64,000 nt of DNA from RGZA01 sp964568585 (lineage in GTDB: Bacteria; Pseudomonadota; Alphaproteobacteria; UBA9219; RGZA01), in assembly GCA_964568585.1 (NCBI GenBank), contig CAZMQI010000005.1, positions 1-64,000 of the forward strand, written 5' to 3'. Below the pieces are notes generated by a model that was not told the origin of the DNA, ran no database searches, and saw nothing but the letters and a program-made list of their open reading frames with translations. This document shows, piece after piece, positions 43,363-51,989 of this stretch. Position numbers and translations under genes: made by a program. Each line of letters starts with the position of its first letter. Position 1 is the stretch's first letter.

Positions 43363-43451
43363 AATACCGCGCGGAAATGGTGAGCACCCCCGAGGGGGTT
43401 CACAATTTTCGGGAGCATCCGCGCCAGCGGAATAATGCGACCAGAAAATTG

Positions 43452-43500
43452 CAGCGCAGCAAGTCCTGCGAAGCCTTGGCGAAGCAGGACGCAGCGAGCA
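43452..43500. repeat. Palindromic repeat downstream of attR
   Basis: GTCCTGC (43463-43469)/GCAGGAC (43484-43490) with an inner GCC/GGC stem, bracketed by GCGCAGC and CGCAGCG. Non-coding. It resembles a dispersed palindromic element but differs in sequence from the four copies at 22.7-28.6 kb. Confidence 0.4.
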
Positions 43501-43531
43501 CAATCTCGACGCTGCTACTTTTTCAAACCCA

Positions 43532-43583
43532 AAAAATATGCAAAAAGCATATTTTTGCAAATCTCTCCTGATGCTGGTATAAT
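43532..43583 (+). promoter_or_regulatory. Promoter with overlapping inverted repeat for the Abi-alpha gene
   Basis: TTGCAA (43555-43560)-N17-TATAAT (43578-43583) is a good sigma-70 promoter, 31 bases before the ATG. A perfect 10-bp inverted repeat AAAAATATGC/GCATATTTTT (43532-43556) touches the -35 box and could be an operator or the terminator of upstream transcription. Confidence 0.6.
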
Positions 43584-43613
43584 CTATCAGCAGTTCAAAT
43601 AGTGGAGATTCCA

Positions 43614-44243
43614 ATGCTTCCTGTAACTAAAGAGCAATCCAAAGCGATAGAAAAAACTGCTGAATTTGGAACAACGGCAATCCAAGAAGTGGGGGCTTTG
43701 GCGCGTTATATGGGGAGAATAATCGGAACGATTCCTGAAGATGCTGTAGGTCTTGTGTTAGGCGATCCGTTACGGGCAGTAAGAACAATAATTGCTGCAA
43801 AGATTGATGAGCAAGTTCAAAAAATCCTTAAAGATAGAAATGTTGGAGAACCTCAATCAGTAAGTCCATCCCTTGCAATTCCATTGTTGCAAGCAGCTTA
43901 CGATGAAAGCAGGCCTGAACTACAAGATTTATGGGCAAAGTTAATTGCAGCAGCAATGGATCCCACTCGATCAAACAGGGTGCGACGTTCTTTTATTGAC
44001 ACTGTAAAAAAGCTCGACCCACTTGATGTGCTGGTTTTAAAAAGACGTTATGAACTTAATATGAACCCAGCACCCAGTGTTCGCGATTATATGGTTTCAC
44101 AATTTCAAGTATCTCCTGAAGAAATCATGGTCTCAGTAGACAATCTTGTAGAACTCAGATGCTTATCTTCACCTCAGATGAATCCTGCAAATTTTCAAAT
44201 GACAGTATATGGGCGCGAACTTGTAAGAGCGTGCTCAACATAA
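43614..44243 (+). CDS. Abi-alpha (DUF4393) family protein, putative phage-defence gene
   Basis: 209 residues from ATG 43614 (GGAG seven bases upstream; a GTG at 43602 is less likely). The motif 'IPLLQAAYDESRPELQDLWAKLIAAAMDP' (read as the segment before and after 'ELQ') is the DUF4393/Abi-alpha core, followed by 'FIDTVKKLDPLDVLVLKR'. Members are linked with abortive infection. It is a single gene with its own promoter, just outside attR, and shares the tRNA-Met locus with the island. Defence function is inferred from family membership only. Confidence 0.7.
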   Translation: MLPVTKEQSKAIEKTAEFGTTAIQEVGALARYMGRIIGTIPEDAVGLVLGDPLRAVRTIIAAKIDEQVQKILKDRNVGEPQSVSPSLAIPLLQAAYDESRPELQDLWAKLIAAAMDPTRSNRVRRSFIDTVKKLDPLDVLVLKRRYELNMNPAPSVRDYMVSQFQVSPEEIMVSVDNLVELRCLSSPQMNPANFQMTVYGRELVRACST

Positions 44244-44276
44244 TCCCCGCATTCAACAAACCAAAACAAAAACTAA

Positions 44277-44534
44277 TCACACACCCAACTTCCGCGCTAC
44301 CCACACCACCACAATCGCGCCAATCGCCGATGTAAGAATAGCATCGGCCAATGCATTGCCGGGGAAGATGGCCACGCCAAGCGTGCCGAGCATCCAATAC
44401 CCAACCACGCCGCCCAATAATCCCGCAATCAAATATCCAAGTATGCCGGAGCGAAGCCCGCCCATTACAAAACTGCCGAGCCATCCGCCCGCGATACCAA
44501 TGCCAGCCGTTACTGCAAGATGTTCAAGGGTCAT
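44277..44534 (-). CDS. GlsB/YeaQ/YmgE-like small membrane protein
   Basis: 85 residues with three Gly-rich membrane segments ('GIAGGWLGSFVMGG', 'LGYLIAGLLGGVVGYWM', 'AILTSAIGAIVVVWVA'), the pattern of transglycosylase-associated (GlsB/YeaQ/YmgE) proteins. These are stress-responsive inner-membrane proteins of unclear function. RBS AGGAG upstream (GGATACTCCTAAG on the plus strand). Downstream of the metallopeptidase gene on the same strand, 46 bases away. Confidence 0.8.
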   Translation of the reverse strand: MTLEHLAVTAGIGIAGGWLGSFVMGGLRSGILGYLIAGLLGGVVGYWMLGTLGVAIFPGNALADAILTSAIGAIVVVWVARKLGV

Positions 44535-44580
44535 GGGATACTCCTAAGATATGTGAACCGGAAAACCTGCATATGCTGCA

Positions 44581-45288
44581 CTATATATGCGCGTGGTTCA
44601 ATGCCGCACGCAATTCGCGCCAATTGGGCAAATAGCTATCCATCACTTTTTTAAATGCGGGGCCATGCCCACGTTCGAAGAAATGACATAATTCATGCAC
44701 CACCACATATTCCAGATATTCGGGCGGATGTTTCAAAAGTTCCAGATTAAGGCGGATGCGGCGTTTGCTGGGCGTGCAACTGCCCCAGCGCGTCCGCATC
44801 TTTAATACCGTGACGCGCGCAACTTCAATGCCCATGACGGGTTCCCATCTATCGAGCAATAACCGTATCGCACGGATGGCTTGCGTTTTTTGCCATGCGA
44901 GCAGTAGTGCCGTTTGTTTTTTCTTTTTTGATTTGGGGCGCAATAAAATCTTTAACTCACCATCGCTGAATAGTATGCGCGATGGGCCATGCGTTTCAGA
45001 AATCACAATCGGGTGCGCCTTGCCCCACAGCATTAATTGGGTGGGGTCGGGTTTCACGCGCACGGGTGCGCGTTTGCTACGCATGCGGGTTTGGTGTTTG
45101 ATAATCCAGCCCAGTTTGGACAGCGCAAATGCGCGGATGCTTTCAATCGTCATACGCAAGGGTGCTGCAATCCGCACACGCCCCGTTTGTGCATATATAC
45201 GCACATTTATATGCTTGATGGGCTTTCGTGCCACATCGGCGGTCACGCTGCCAATCGTAAGCGTATGGGGGGTTGGTTTGGATGGCAT
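44581..45288 (-). CDS. YgjP-like (SprT-type) metallopeptidase
   Basis: 235 residues from ATG 45288; the frame continues upstream inside the divergent antiporter gene, which is excluded. The C-terminal half has 'TRWGSCTPSKRRIRLNLELL' and the zinc motif 'VVHELCHFFERGHGPAFKKVM' (shown here at its limit: HELCH plus H-x3-F-x3-M), as in YgjP/M48-like DUF45 proteins. They occur beside type I restriction systems and alone. Cytosolic; substrate unknown. Confidence 0.85.
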   Translation of the reverse strand: MPSKPTPHTLTIGSVTADVARKPIKHINVRIYAQTGRVRIAAPLRMTIESIRAFALSKLGWIIKHQTRMRSKRAPVRVKPDPTQLMLWGKAHPIVISETHGPSRILFSDGELKILLRPKSKKKKQTALLLAWQKTQAIRAIRLLLDRWEPVMGIEVARVTVLKMRTRWGSCTPSKRRIRLNLELLKHPPEYLEYVVVHELCHFFERGHGPAFKKVMDSYLPNWRELRAALNHAHI

Positions 45289-45376
45289 TGTTTTGCTGGG
45301 TTGAATAATAGAAATTTTATGCTGATTATTATTATATTGATTCGATAACACCAAAGTCCACAGCTGAAAGCTTAGC

Positions 45377-47038
45377 ATGTTCCACGAAACGCCACTTATC
45401 GCCATGGTTGTCATCGGCCTGTCGCTGGCGGCGATATTCGGCACGATTGCCCATCGTCTTAAAATATCACCGATTGCGGGATATTTGTTGGCTGGCGTGA
45501 TTGTGGGGCCGCACACACCTGGCTTTGTGGCTGACCAATCGCTGGCGCTGGAACTTGCGGAGCTTGGCGTCATTCTGTTGATGTTCGGGGTGGGGCTGCA
45601 TTTTTCAATCAAGGAATTATTATCGGTGCGCGCCATCGCCATCCCCGGCGCCATTGTGCAAATCCTCGTCTCCACCTTGCTGGGACTGATACTGGCGAAG
45701 CTGTTTGGCTGGTCGCTGGGCTCGGCGCTGATGTTCGGGCTTGCGCTGTCGGTTGCCAGTACCGTGGTGCTGATGCGGACCTTGCGCGAACGCCGTTTGC
45801 TCAATTCCGACAATGGTAAAATCGCTGTTGGCTGGCTGATTGTGCAGGACATCATGATGGTGTTTTCGCTGGTGCTGCTGCCAACCATCCTGCCCTTGCT
45901 GGATAGCCCGAATGTAAGCAATGGATTATCGGCAGAAGCCCTTAAAGATGTGGCCATTGCCCTTGGCATCACGGTTGGCAAGGTCATCGGCTTTGTGGCG
46001 TTCATGTTGATTTTTGGTCGCCGTATTATTCCGTTCGTCTTGCATTATGTGGCGCATACTGGCTCGCGCGAATTGTTCCGCTTGGTGGTGCTGGCCATTG
46101 CGCTCAGCGTTGCATTTATTGCCGCAGAATTATTTGGCGTGTCGCTGGCGCTGGGTGCGTTCTTTGCCGGTATGATTTTAAGCGAGTCCGAACTCAGCCA
46201 ACGCGCGGCAGAAGAAACCTTGCCGCTGCGCGATGCGTTCGCGGTGCTGTTCTTCGTTTCCGTGGGCATGTTGTTCAACCCGATGATTTTAATTTTTCAG
46301 ACATGGCAAGTGGCCGCCACCGTCGTCGTCATCATTTTGGGCCAGTCGCTGGCGGCATTCGGCGTGATGCTATTGCTGCGAAAACCCTTTACCAGCGCGG
46401 TGTTTATGGCCGCCAGCCTTGGCCAGATTGGTGAATTTTCTTTCATCCTCGCCAGCCTTGGCGTGAAGATGGGTGTCATCTCGGCGGATGGCCGTGACAT
46501 CATTTTGGCAGGCGCGATATTCTCCATCCTCCTCAATCCTGTCATCTTCGCGCTTCTGGAACGTCTGCATCCGGCGATTGGGATAAAAGAACCCAAGCTC
46601 GATAAAACACTGCCGACTGAAATCACCACGCTGGAAGATCATGTGGTGCTGATTGGCTATGGCAATGTGGGCGGCAAAATCGGAACAGCGTTGATGGAAC
46701 GCGGCGAAGCATTATATGTGATGGATGAAAGCAACAAAACCATTCAGGAATTGGCGAAAAAACACATCGCCGGTATTCACGGCAATGCGCTCACGCTGCT
46801 GGGAATGGCCAATTTGAAAAAAGCAAAAGCATTGCTTGTTGCCATCCCCGATAGTTTTGAAGCAGGGCAAATCGTTACCAAAGCGCGTGCCATCAACAAG
46901 GATTTATTTATCATCGCTAGAGGCCACAGCGCGGCGGAAAGCGATCATTTACGCAATTGCGGCGCATCCAAAACCATCACCGGCGCTATGGAAATCGCGC
47001 AGGCGATGGTTGAGAAATGCAAGATAGGCAATGCCTAA
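45377..47038 (+). CDS. Monovalent cation:proton antiporter-2 family protein (KefB/YbaL-like)
   Basis: 553 residues. Residues 1-390 form a 12-13-segment Na+/H+ exchanger domain ('RLKISPIAGYLLAGVIVGPHTPG' opens it). Residues about 415-545 are a TrkA-N (RCK) Rossmann domain: 'HVVLIGYGNVGGKIG', then a cytosolic NAD-binding core. It exchanges K+ or Na+ for protons under nucleotide control. No TrkA-C domain follows. Closest to YbaL by layout. Single gene, divergent from the metallopeptidase gene. Confidence 0.9.
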   Translation: MFHETPLIAMVVIGLSLAAIFGTIAHRLKISPIAGYLLAGVIVGPHTPGFVADQSLALELAELGVILLMFGVGLHFSIKELLSVRAIAIPGAIVQILVSTLLGLILAKLFGWSLGSALMFGLALSVASTVVLMRTLRERRLLNSDNGKIAVGWLIVQDIMMVFSLVLLPTILPLLDSPNVSNGLSAEALKDVAIALGITVGKVIGFVAFMLIFGRRIIPFVLHYVAHTGSRELFRLVVLAIALSVAFIAAELFGVSLALGAFFAGMILSESELSQRAAEETLPLRDAFAVLFFVSVGMLFNPMILIFQTWQVAATVVVIILGQSLAAFGVMLLLRKPFTSAVFMAASLGQIGEFSFILASLGVKMGVISADGRDIILAGAIFSILLNPVIFALLERLHPAIGIKEPKLDKTLPTEITTLEDHVVLIGYGNVGGKIGTALMERGEALYVMDESNKTIQELAKKHIAGIHGNALTLLGMANLKKAKALLVAIPDSFEAGQIVTKARAINKDLFIIARGHSAAESDHLRNCGASKTITGAMEIAQAMVEKCKIGNA

Positions 47039-47129
47039 ACGCCTGTCCCACAGGCACTGCCTTGATATTTACCATTCCTTTGCAAAATCAGGCCTAATCT
47101 TGTGTCCTCTTCTATGAAGGACCAGCCTA

Positions 47130-48266
47130 ATGCTCAAATCCCTTGAAGGTAAAACCATTTTGCAAATCGTTCCCTCGCTGGATGTGGGCGGGCCGGAACG
47201 TTCAACGCTGGATGTCGCGGCGGCTATCGTGCGCGCGGGCGGGCGGGCATTTGTTATCTCGGCTGGCGGACGCATGGTCGATGAATTGGAAAAATCCGGC
47301 GCCACACATTTCAGCTGGGAAGCAAGCAGCAAAGATCCGCGCATCATCTGGAAGAACCATAATCTGCTCAAAGATTTCGTACGCATGGAACATGTGGCGC
47401 TGGTGCATGTGCGCTCACGCGCGCCAGCTTGGTCGGCCTATATGGCGACACGGGAATCCAAAGTGCCAATGGTTACCACCATGCACTCCAGCTATCAAAC
47501 CAATTTACCGTGGGAAAAATTCTATAACTCCATCATGACCAAGGGCGAACGCGTGATTGCGCTGTCGCGCAGCATGGCAGAATATATCGAACACCATTAT
47601 AATGTACCGCCGCAACGCATCACCGTTATTCCGCGCGGCATCGATTTGAACGTCTATAACCGCGATGTGGTGAGCGATGAACGCCGCGAGAAATTCGCAG
47701 CATCCGTGCTGTTACCAAAGGATGTGCCGTTCATCCTGTTCCCGGGCCGCCTAATGAAAGCCAAGGGTCAAGAATTGGCATTGCATGCCTTGGCCAAAAT
47801 CAACGAACCGTTCTTTGCATTGATTGTAGGACCCGATCATGAACATATCGGTTACCGCGAACATCTGAAATCGCTCAAGCAAAAATTATTCCTGCAGGAC
47901 AAAGTGTCCTTCCTTGACCATGTGGATTTGCCAGCGGCGTATATGCAAGCGAATGTCGTGTTGTGCCCCAGCCAGATTGCAGAACCGTTTGGCCGCGTGG
48001 CAGCAGAAGCGCAAGCGATGGGCGTCCCCGTGATTGCCAGCAATCTTGGTGCAATGGCAGAAACCATTTTGAACGGCGAAACCGGTTGGCTGGTTGAACC
48101 GGGGGATGTCGATGCGCTTGCAGATTCCATCCGCAATGCATTGCAGCTTTCGCATTCCAACCGTTTGGCCATGGCGGAAAAATCCATCATCCATGCGCGG
48201 TCCAACTTCAATATGGAACGCATGTGCGCCACCACGCTTGCGGTTTACTCGGAATTGCTCAAATAA
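47130..48266 (+). CDS. Glycosyltransferase family 4
   Basis: 378 residues. N-terminal 'LQIVPSLDVGGPERSTLDVA' (donor-side Gly-rich loop), 'TVIPRGIDLNVYNRD' and the C-terminal 'CPSQIAEPFGRVAAEAQAMGVPVIASNLG', whose E-x7-E motif marks GT4 GT-B enzymes. It resembles sugar transferases of lipopolysaccharide or exopolysaccharide assembly. AAGGA precedes the ATG. It is a single-gene unit with a terminator of its own. The acceptor is not predictable. Confidence 0.88.
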   Translation: MLKSLEGKTILQIVPSLDVGGPERSTLDVAAAIVRAGGRAFVISAGGRMVDELEKSGATHFSWEASSKDPRIIWKNHNLLKDFVRMEHVALVHVRSRAPAWSAYMATRESKVPMVTTMHSSYQTNLPWEKFYNSIMTKGERVIALSRSMAEYIEHHYNVPPQRITVIPRGIDLNVYNRDVVSDERREKFAASVLLPKDVPFILFPGRLMKAKGQELALHALAKINEPFFALIVGPDHEHIGYREHLKSLKQKLFLQDKVSFLDHVDLPAAYMQANVVLCPSQIAEPFGRVAAEAQAMGVPVIASNLGAMAETILNGETGWLVEPGDVDALADSIRNALQLSHSNRLAMAEKSIIHARSNFNMERMCATTLAVYSELLK

Positions 48267-48285
48267 CCCTGCCTGCCAACCTCGC

Positions 48286-48312
48286 AAAAAAGGCCTTAAA
48301 TAGGCCTTTTTT
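48286..48312 (+). terminator. Rho-independent terminator after the GT4 gene
   Basis: AAAAAAGGCCT-TAAAT-AGGCCTTTTTT: a perfect 11-bp stem whose 3' arm provides the T-run. It should work on both strands. Confidence 0.88.
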
Positions 48313-48413
48313 CGCATTGAAACTAATTTTGCTATATCTCCCGCCCGTACAAAAAAGTTAAAAATAGCGCCATATAACAGCATTATTTTTTAAGATTTTT
48401 GTAAAGGTTGACC

Positions 48414-49868
48414 ATGGCCAAAGCTATCAGACGCGACAGCAAACCCGAACGCACAGCAATTATTTATACCCATGCTTATGATGTCTTATCGGAAATGCAA
48501 TTTGGCAAAGGCAGCAGCGCGGTACGGTTAAGCAAAGCGGATGTTAAAAAAACCGCGCGGCAGATTTCACGCGCCTTTGCCCATTTTCTGGGTGACAAAT
48601 CCTTAACCCGCGAAAGCGAAGTCTACGAATTCCAGCGCAAATATGATGCGTTTATTGCAGGACTTGAAAAACGCGGCTTGCATTTCTCACCAGAAAAAAT
48701 TGCGCGCATCGCAGTACTTGCGCCTAATATCATCACCGGCGATCCGAAAACTACGCTTGGCAATCTGTTTGGAAGCCGCGATGCAAAAAAAGGCATCCAT
48801 CATAAAGGCCTTATCGAACGCATTCGTGACAACGGCATTACCCTTACGAATGAAGATCTGGAACGCATTCTGGTGCGTGCGCCGCAATGGGCATATTTAA
48901 GCCCCGATACCGTCATTGCCAAATTATTCGGCGGCAAGGATAGGGACGGTAACCTGCATATTGGCATCTTTCCTGCGCTGGAAACACAGTTTGGAAAAGC
49001 CAAACTCACCGATAAACAAAAGCACGATATGCTGGTACGCAACCCGCAACTGGCATACCAGACGGGTATGATCCCCAATCTTTTTGGCAAACGCAATGCT
49101 AAGGGCAAGCGCACACGCCTTGGTCTGTATGACAAGCTGGCCGCATTGGGCGCAAACCTCACACCGCAGGAAAAAGCCAAACTGCTTGCCGACTTTCCGC
49201 AGCTTGGCAGCCAGCGTCCCGACAGCAGCATCAACCGCTTCCTGATGAAGCGCCACTTAAAATTTATCTCCGGCGTGCGCGGGCGGGCGCAAGCACCCGT
49301 GAACGGTCAAGACATGACCAACGGCGTTGGCTATTACCTGTTTGCGATTGCCGCATGCGAATTGGTGGGCAATACCAGCAGCAAGATTGGCAGCGTCAAT
49401 ACCTATGAAGGAACGCGCAATGGCATTCTACGCAGCTTTGGCTACCTCACGCGTTCAAGACTTGATGCAGCGGTGGCAAGACATCTTAAGCTTGATGCAA
49501 AAACAGCAAAACGCATCCGCGCTGCTGCCGCCAATGATAATCTGGAAGACAGCATTAAAAGCAAATACGCCCTGCCAAACCGCACAAGAAAGCGCCTGCT
49601 GAATGGCTTTATCACAGCCGAGCGTCAAATCTGCGAATACAGCCGCGCTAATATCAAGCATCAATTACGTCACGGCGAAGAGGCAATCTATGGCGAAGAC
49701 AGACCTGATATATCACGCACCGTATTCGGCACGAAGCTGGTCAATGCCGCACAAAATACGTCAGGCAAACTCAGCGATGACGACGTACAAAGCGCGCGCG
49801 AACATCTTTATTACCGCATGCACATCATGATGAATACGCGTCGCCAAACAGCGCTCAATAACGGTTAA
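48414..49868 (+). CDS. Hypothetical protein with mTERF-like tandem helical repeats
   Basis: 484 residues from ATG 48414 (AAAGG upstream; a TTG two codons earlier is less likely). Residues about 84-272 hold four repeats of 45-52 residues: 'L.P/T.EK...ILV.AP' followed by a variable stretch and 'LFG.R.AKGKR...GL...L...G..LT'. The 'G..LT.E.....L...P.L' core resembles mTERF/mTERF-like repeats of nucleic-acid-binding solenoid proteins, though the inserted 'LFG.R.AKG' block is not typical. The C-terminal 200 residues are basic and helical. A nucleic-acid-binding role is an inference. Convergent with msrA, overlapping by four bases. Confidence 0.5.
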   Translation: MAKAIRRDSKPERTAIIYTHAYDVLSEMQFGKGSSAVRLSKADVKKTARQISRAFAHFLGDKSLTRESEVYEFQRKYDAFIAGLEKRGLHFSPEKIARIAVLAPNIITGDPKTTLGNLFGSRDAKKGIHHKGLIERIRDNGITLTNEDLERILVRAPQWAYLSPDTVIAKLFGGKDRDGNLHIGIFPALETQFGKAKLTDKQKHDMLVRNPQLAYQTGMIPNLFGKRNAKGKRTRLGLYDKLAALGANLTPQEKAKLLADFPQLGSQRPDSSINRFLMKRHLKFISGVRGRAQAPVNGQDMTNGVGYYLFAIAACELVGNTSSKIGSVNTYEGTRNGILRSFGYLTRSRLDAAVARHLKLDAKTAKRIRAAAANDNLEDSIKSKYALPNRTRKRLLNGFITAERQICEYSRANIKHQLRHGEEAIYGEDRPDISRTVFGTKLVNAAQNTSGKLSDDDVQSAREHLYYRMHIMMNTRRQTALNNG

Positions 49869-50470
49869 GGCCTATACAAGCCGGAATAGGTCAAGCGCAG
49901 CTTCGCCAGTTTTGGCAAGTCATGCATGACGATGTACGGGTTGGTCATATTCCGCGGCAGATAATTTTGATGATAGTCTTCCGCCGGATAAAACGCCTTT
50001 AACGGCTCTACCTTTGTTACAATAGCGCCGGAATATTTCTTGGCCTTGGTCAACTCGGCAATTTTATCTTTCACCGCTTTTTCCTGTTCGGCATTACTGG
50101 TAAAAACTTCCGAACGGTATTGCGTGCCTTTATCGGGGCCTTGATAATTTAATTGCGTCGGGTCATGCGCTACGTTGAAATACACATCCAGTAACTGGTT
50201 CAATGAGACCTGCGCGGGGTCATAAGTGATTTGTACGCTTTCGGCGTGGCCGGTATCACCATCGCTCACGCGGTCATAATTCGCTGTATCGGCTTCCCCG
50301 CCTGCGTAACCTGATGTCGCGGTAACAACGCCCTTCACATGCTCAAACACAGCTTCCACGCCCCAAAAGCAACCGCCTGCCACAACGATGCGTTCCGTTT
50401 TAGAAGCAGGCTCCGCATGCGCGATATTACACATCATTGCCAGCATAACAGCCGATAAAAGATACTTCAT
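49865..50470 (-). CDS. msrA: Periplasmic peptide-methionine (S)-S-oxide reductase
   Basis: 201 residues from ATG 50470. Signal peptide (ending NIAHA), then 'VVAGGCFWGVEAVFEHVKGV' with catalytic Cys in GCFWG, 'GDTGHAESVQITYDP' and 'YPAEDYHQNYL'. It reduces Met-S-sulfoxide in secreted proteins. It lies 4 bases after the periplasmic msrB stop and is the last gene of a four-gene msr operon. A sulfite-free thiol supply in the periplasm would be needed; no redox partner gene is visible here. Confidence 0.92.
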   Translation of the reverse strand: MKYLLSAVMLAMMCNIAHAEPASKTERIVVAGGCFWGVEAVFEHVKGVVTATSGYAGGEADTANYDRVSDGDTGHAESVQITYDPAQVSLNQLLDVYFNVAHDPTQLNYQGPDKGTQYRSEVFTSNAEQEKAVKDKIAELTKAKKYSGAIVTKVEPLKAFYPAEDYHQNYLPRNMTNPYIVMHDLPKLAKLRLTYSGLYRP

Positions 50471-50474
50471 CCTA

Positions 50475-50972
50475 TCAAGCCTTCGGTACAAATTTTAAAA
50501 CTGCACCATTGCAGCAATAACGCAGGCCCGTTGGCTCTGGCCCATCTTCGAATAGATGCCCGTGATGTCCGCCGCACCGCGCGCAATGGAATTCGGTGCG
50601 CGTCATGAACAGGCTTTTATCCTGTTTGGTTGCAACATGGCGCTGTATCGCGAAATAAAAACTTGGCCATCCAGTGCCGCTTTCGAATTTCGTATTTGAT
50701 TCAAACAATGGATAATCACAGCCAACGCAATGGAATGTGCCTTCGCGGTGTTCGTCCACCAGTTTACTGGTGAAGGGTGCTTCGGTGCCTTCCTTCCGCA
50801 AAATGCGATATTGCTCCGGCGTTAAGGTTTTCTTCCATTCCTCATCGGTCTTGGTGATTTCAAATGTATTGACTGCTGTTGCAGCCGCCAGAGGCTTTCC
50901 TGACGCTAGCAAACCGATGGCCATCACACCCGTGAACATAAACTCCCGTCGCTTCATATAAATCAGCTTCAT
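50475..50972 (-). CDS. msrB: Exported peptide-methionine (R)-S-oxide reductase (Tat-like signal)
   Basis: 165 residues from ATG 50972, which overlaps the upstream msrA stop (ATGA); ATG 50957 is an alternative. The N-terminus 'MKRREFMFTG' plus a hydrophobic stretch ending LAAA looks like a twin-arginine signal. Zinc cysteines are present ('FHCVGCDYPLF', 'FHCARCGGHHGHLF'), and the catalytic region reads 'GLRYCCNGAVLKF', with Cys at the family position but an extra adjacent Cys in place of the usual Ile/Val. Tat export fits a zinc protein folded before transport. Confidence 0.9.
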   Translation of the reverse strand: MKLIYMKRREFMFTGVMAIGLLASGKPLAAATAVNTFEITKTDEEWKKTLTPEQYRILRKEGTEAPFTSKLVDEHREGTFHCVGCDYPLFESNTKFESGTGWPSFYFAIQRHVATKQDKSLFMTRTEFHCARCGGHHGHLFEDGPEPTGLRYCCNGAVLKFVPKA

Positions 50973-51475
50973 GAACCAACCTTCCAGTTCGGTCTGATAA
51001 AATGGCATGTATAGCCATTGGGATGCTGCATCAGATAATCCTGATGGTAATCTTCGGCTATATAGAACTTCGAGGCAGGTGTTACTTCGGTTACAATATG
51101 CCCAGGAAATTTTTGCGATGCGTTCAATTCATTAATCAGCTGCGTTGCCACCTTCTTCTGCTCCTCATCCAAATAGAAAATAGCGGAGCGATAGGACGGC
51201 CCCACATCATTGCCCTGCCTGTTCTTCGTCGTCGGGTCATGAATCTGGAAAAAGAATTCCAAGATATTGCGATACGATGTCACATCGCTATCAAAGGTGA
51301 TTTCCACGGCTTCGGCATGACCTGTAGTTTTTGACGTCACATCCTTATAAGTAGGATTAGGAAATGTGCCGCCGGTATACCCGACATCGGTACTGAGCAC
51401 ACCTGGTTGCTTGCGGATTAAATCCTCCATGCCCCAAAAACAACCGCCTGCTATAATCGCGCGCTGTTCTGTCAT
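50969..51475 (-). CDS. msrA: Cytosolic peptide-methionine (S)-S-oxide reductase
   Basis: 168 residues, no signal peptide. 'AIIAGGCFWGMEDLIRKQPG' with catalytic Cys in GCFWG, 'KTTGHAEAVEITFD' and 'IAEDYHQDYLMQH' define MsrA. Its sequence differs clearly from the periplasmic copy (for example 'RKQPGVLSTDVGYTGG' against 'EHVKGVVTATSGYAGG'), so it is an old paralogue, not a recent duplicate. It lies 9 bases after the cytosolic msrB. Confidence 0.93.
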   Translation of the reverse strand: MTEQRAIIAGGCFWGMEDLIRKQPGVLSTDVGYTGGTFPNPTYKDVTSKTTGHAEAVEITFDSDVTSYRNILEFFFQIHDPTTKNRQGNDVGPSYRSAIFYLDEEQKKVATQLINELNASQKFPGHIVTEVTPASKFYIAEDYHQDYLMQHPNGYTCHFIRPNWKVGS

Positions 51476-51484
51476 GTCGTACTC

Positions 51485-51925
51485 CTAAAAAATGTCCAGG
51501 TATTCGCCGTAACCTTCTTGTTCCAATTCATCCTTGGGAATGAAGCGAAGCGATGCGGAGTTGATGCAATAGCGCAATCCCGTTTCAGCAGGGCCGTCGT
51601 CAAACACGTGGCCGAGATGGCTGTCGGCGTGCTTGGAACGCACCTCCACCCGCACCATGCCATGGCTGCTATCGCGTGTTTCAACGACATGTTGGTCATT
51701 CAATGGACGCGTAAAACTTGGCCAGCCCGTGCCGCTATCAAATTTATCGGTTGAGGAAAATAACGGCTCGCCCGACACCACATCCACATAAATGCCAGCA
51801 CGCTTTTCATTCCAGAAGGCATTGTGGAAGGGCGGCTCCGTGCCGCACGCTTGCGTCACATGGCGCTGGATGTCATCTAACTGGGCGATAGCAGCCGGAT
51901 TTTTTGAATAGGATTTAGCACTCAT
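51485..51925 (-). CDS. msrB: Cytosolic peptide-methionine (R)-S-oxide reductase, zinc-free type
   Basis: 146 residues. 'KFDSGTGWPSF', 'HLGHVFDDGP' and 'GLRYCINSASLRFIP' (catalytic Cys) define MsrB. Both CxxC zinc pairs found in the exported copy are absent (GIYVDVVSGEPLF; RSKHADSHLGH), so this is the zinc-free form. First gene of the four-gene msr operon. A SigF-like promoter motif lies 65-92 bases upstream, reaching into the start of the divergent sigma gene. The two reductases on each side of the membrane cover both sulfoxide diastereomers. Confidence 0.93.
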   Translation of the reverse strand: MSAKSYSKNPAAIAQLDDIQRHVTQACGTEPPFHNAFWNEKRAGIYVDVVSGEPLFSSTDKFDSGTGWPSFTRPLNDQHVVETRDSSHGMVRVEVRSKHADSHLGHVFDDGPAETGLRYCINSASLRFIPKDELEQEGYGEYLDIF

Positions 51926-51989
51926 TGAGTGTCTCCTTGCTTAGACATAGACTTAAATATATAGGTTTGTTAGGGTCATCTATCAAATC

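Noticed and set aside
43303..43614. A 103-codon minus-strand frame across attR and the terminator
   Set aside because: It runs through the tRNA fragment, terminator stem and a palindrome, and has no domain or ribosome-binding site.
44581..46005. Long 474-codon version of the metallopeptidase gene
   Set aside because: The first 239 codons are antisense to the membrane domain of the antiporter gene and Ser/Thr/Met-rich in shadow fashion; the ATG at 45288 gives the normal family length.
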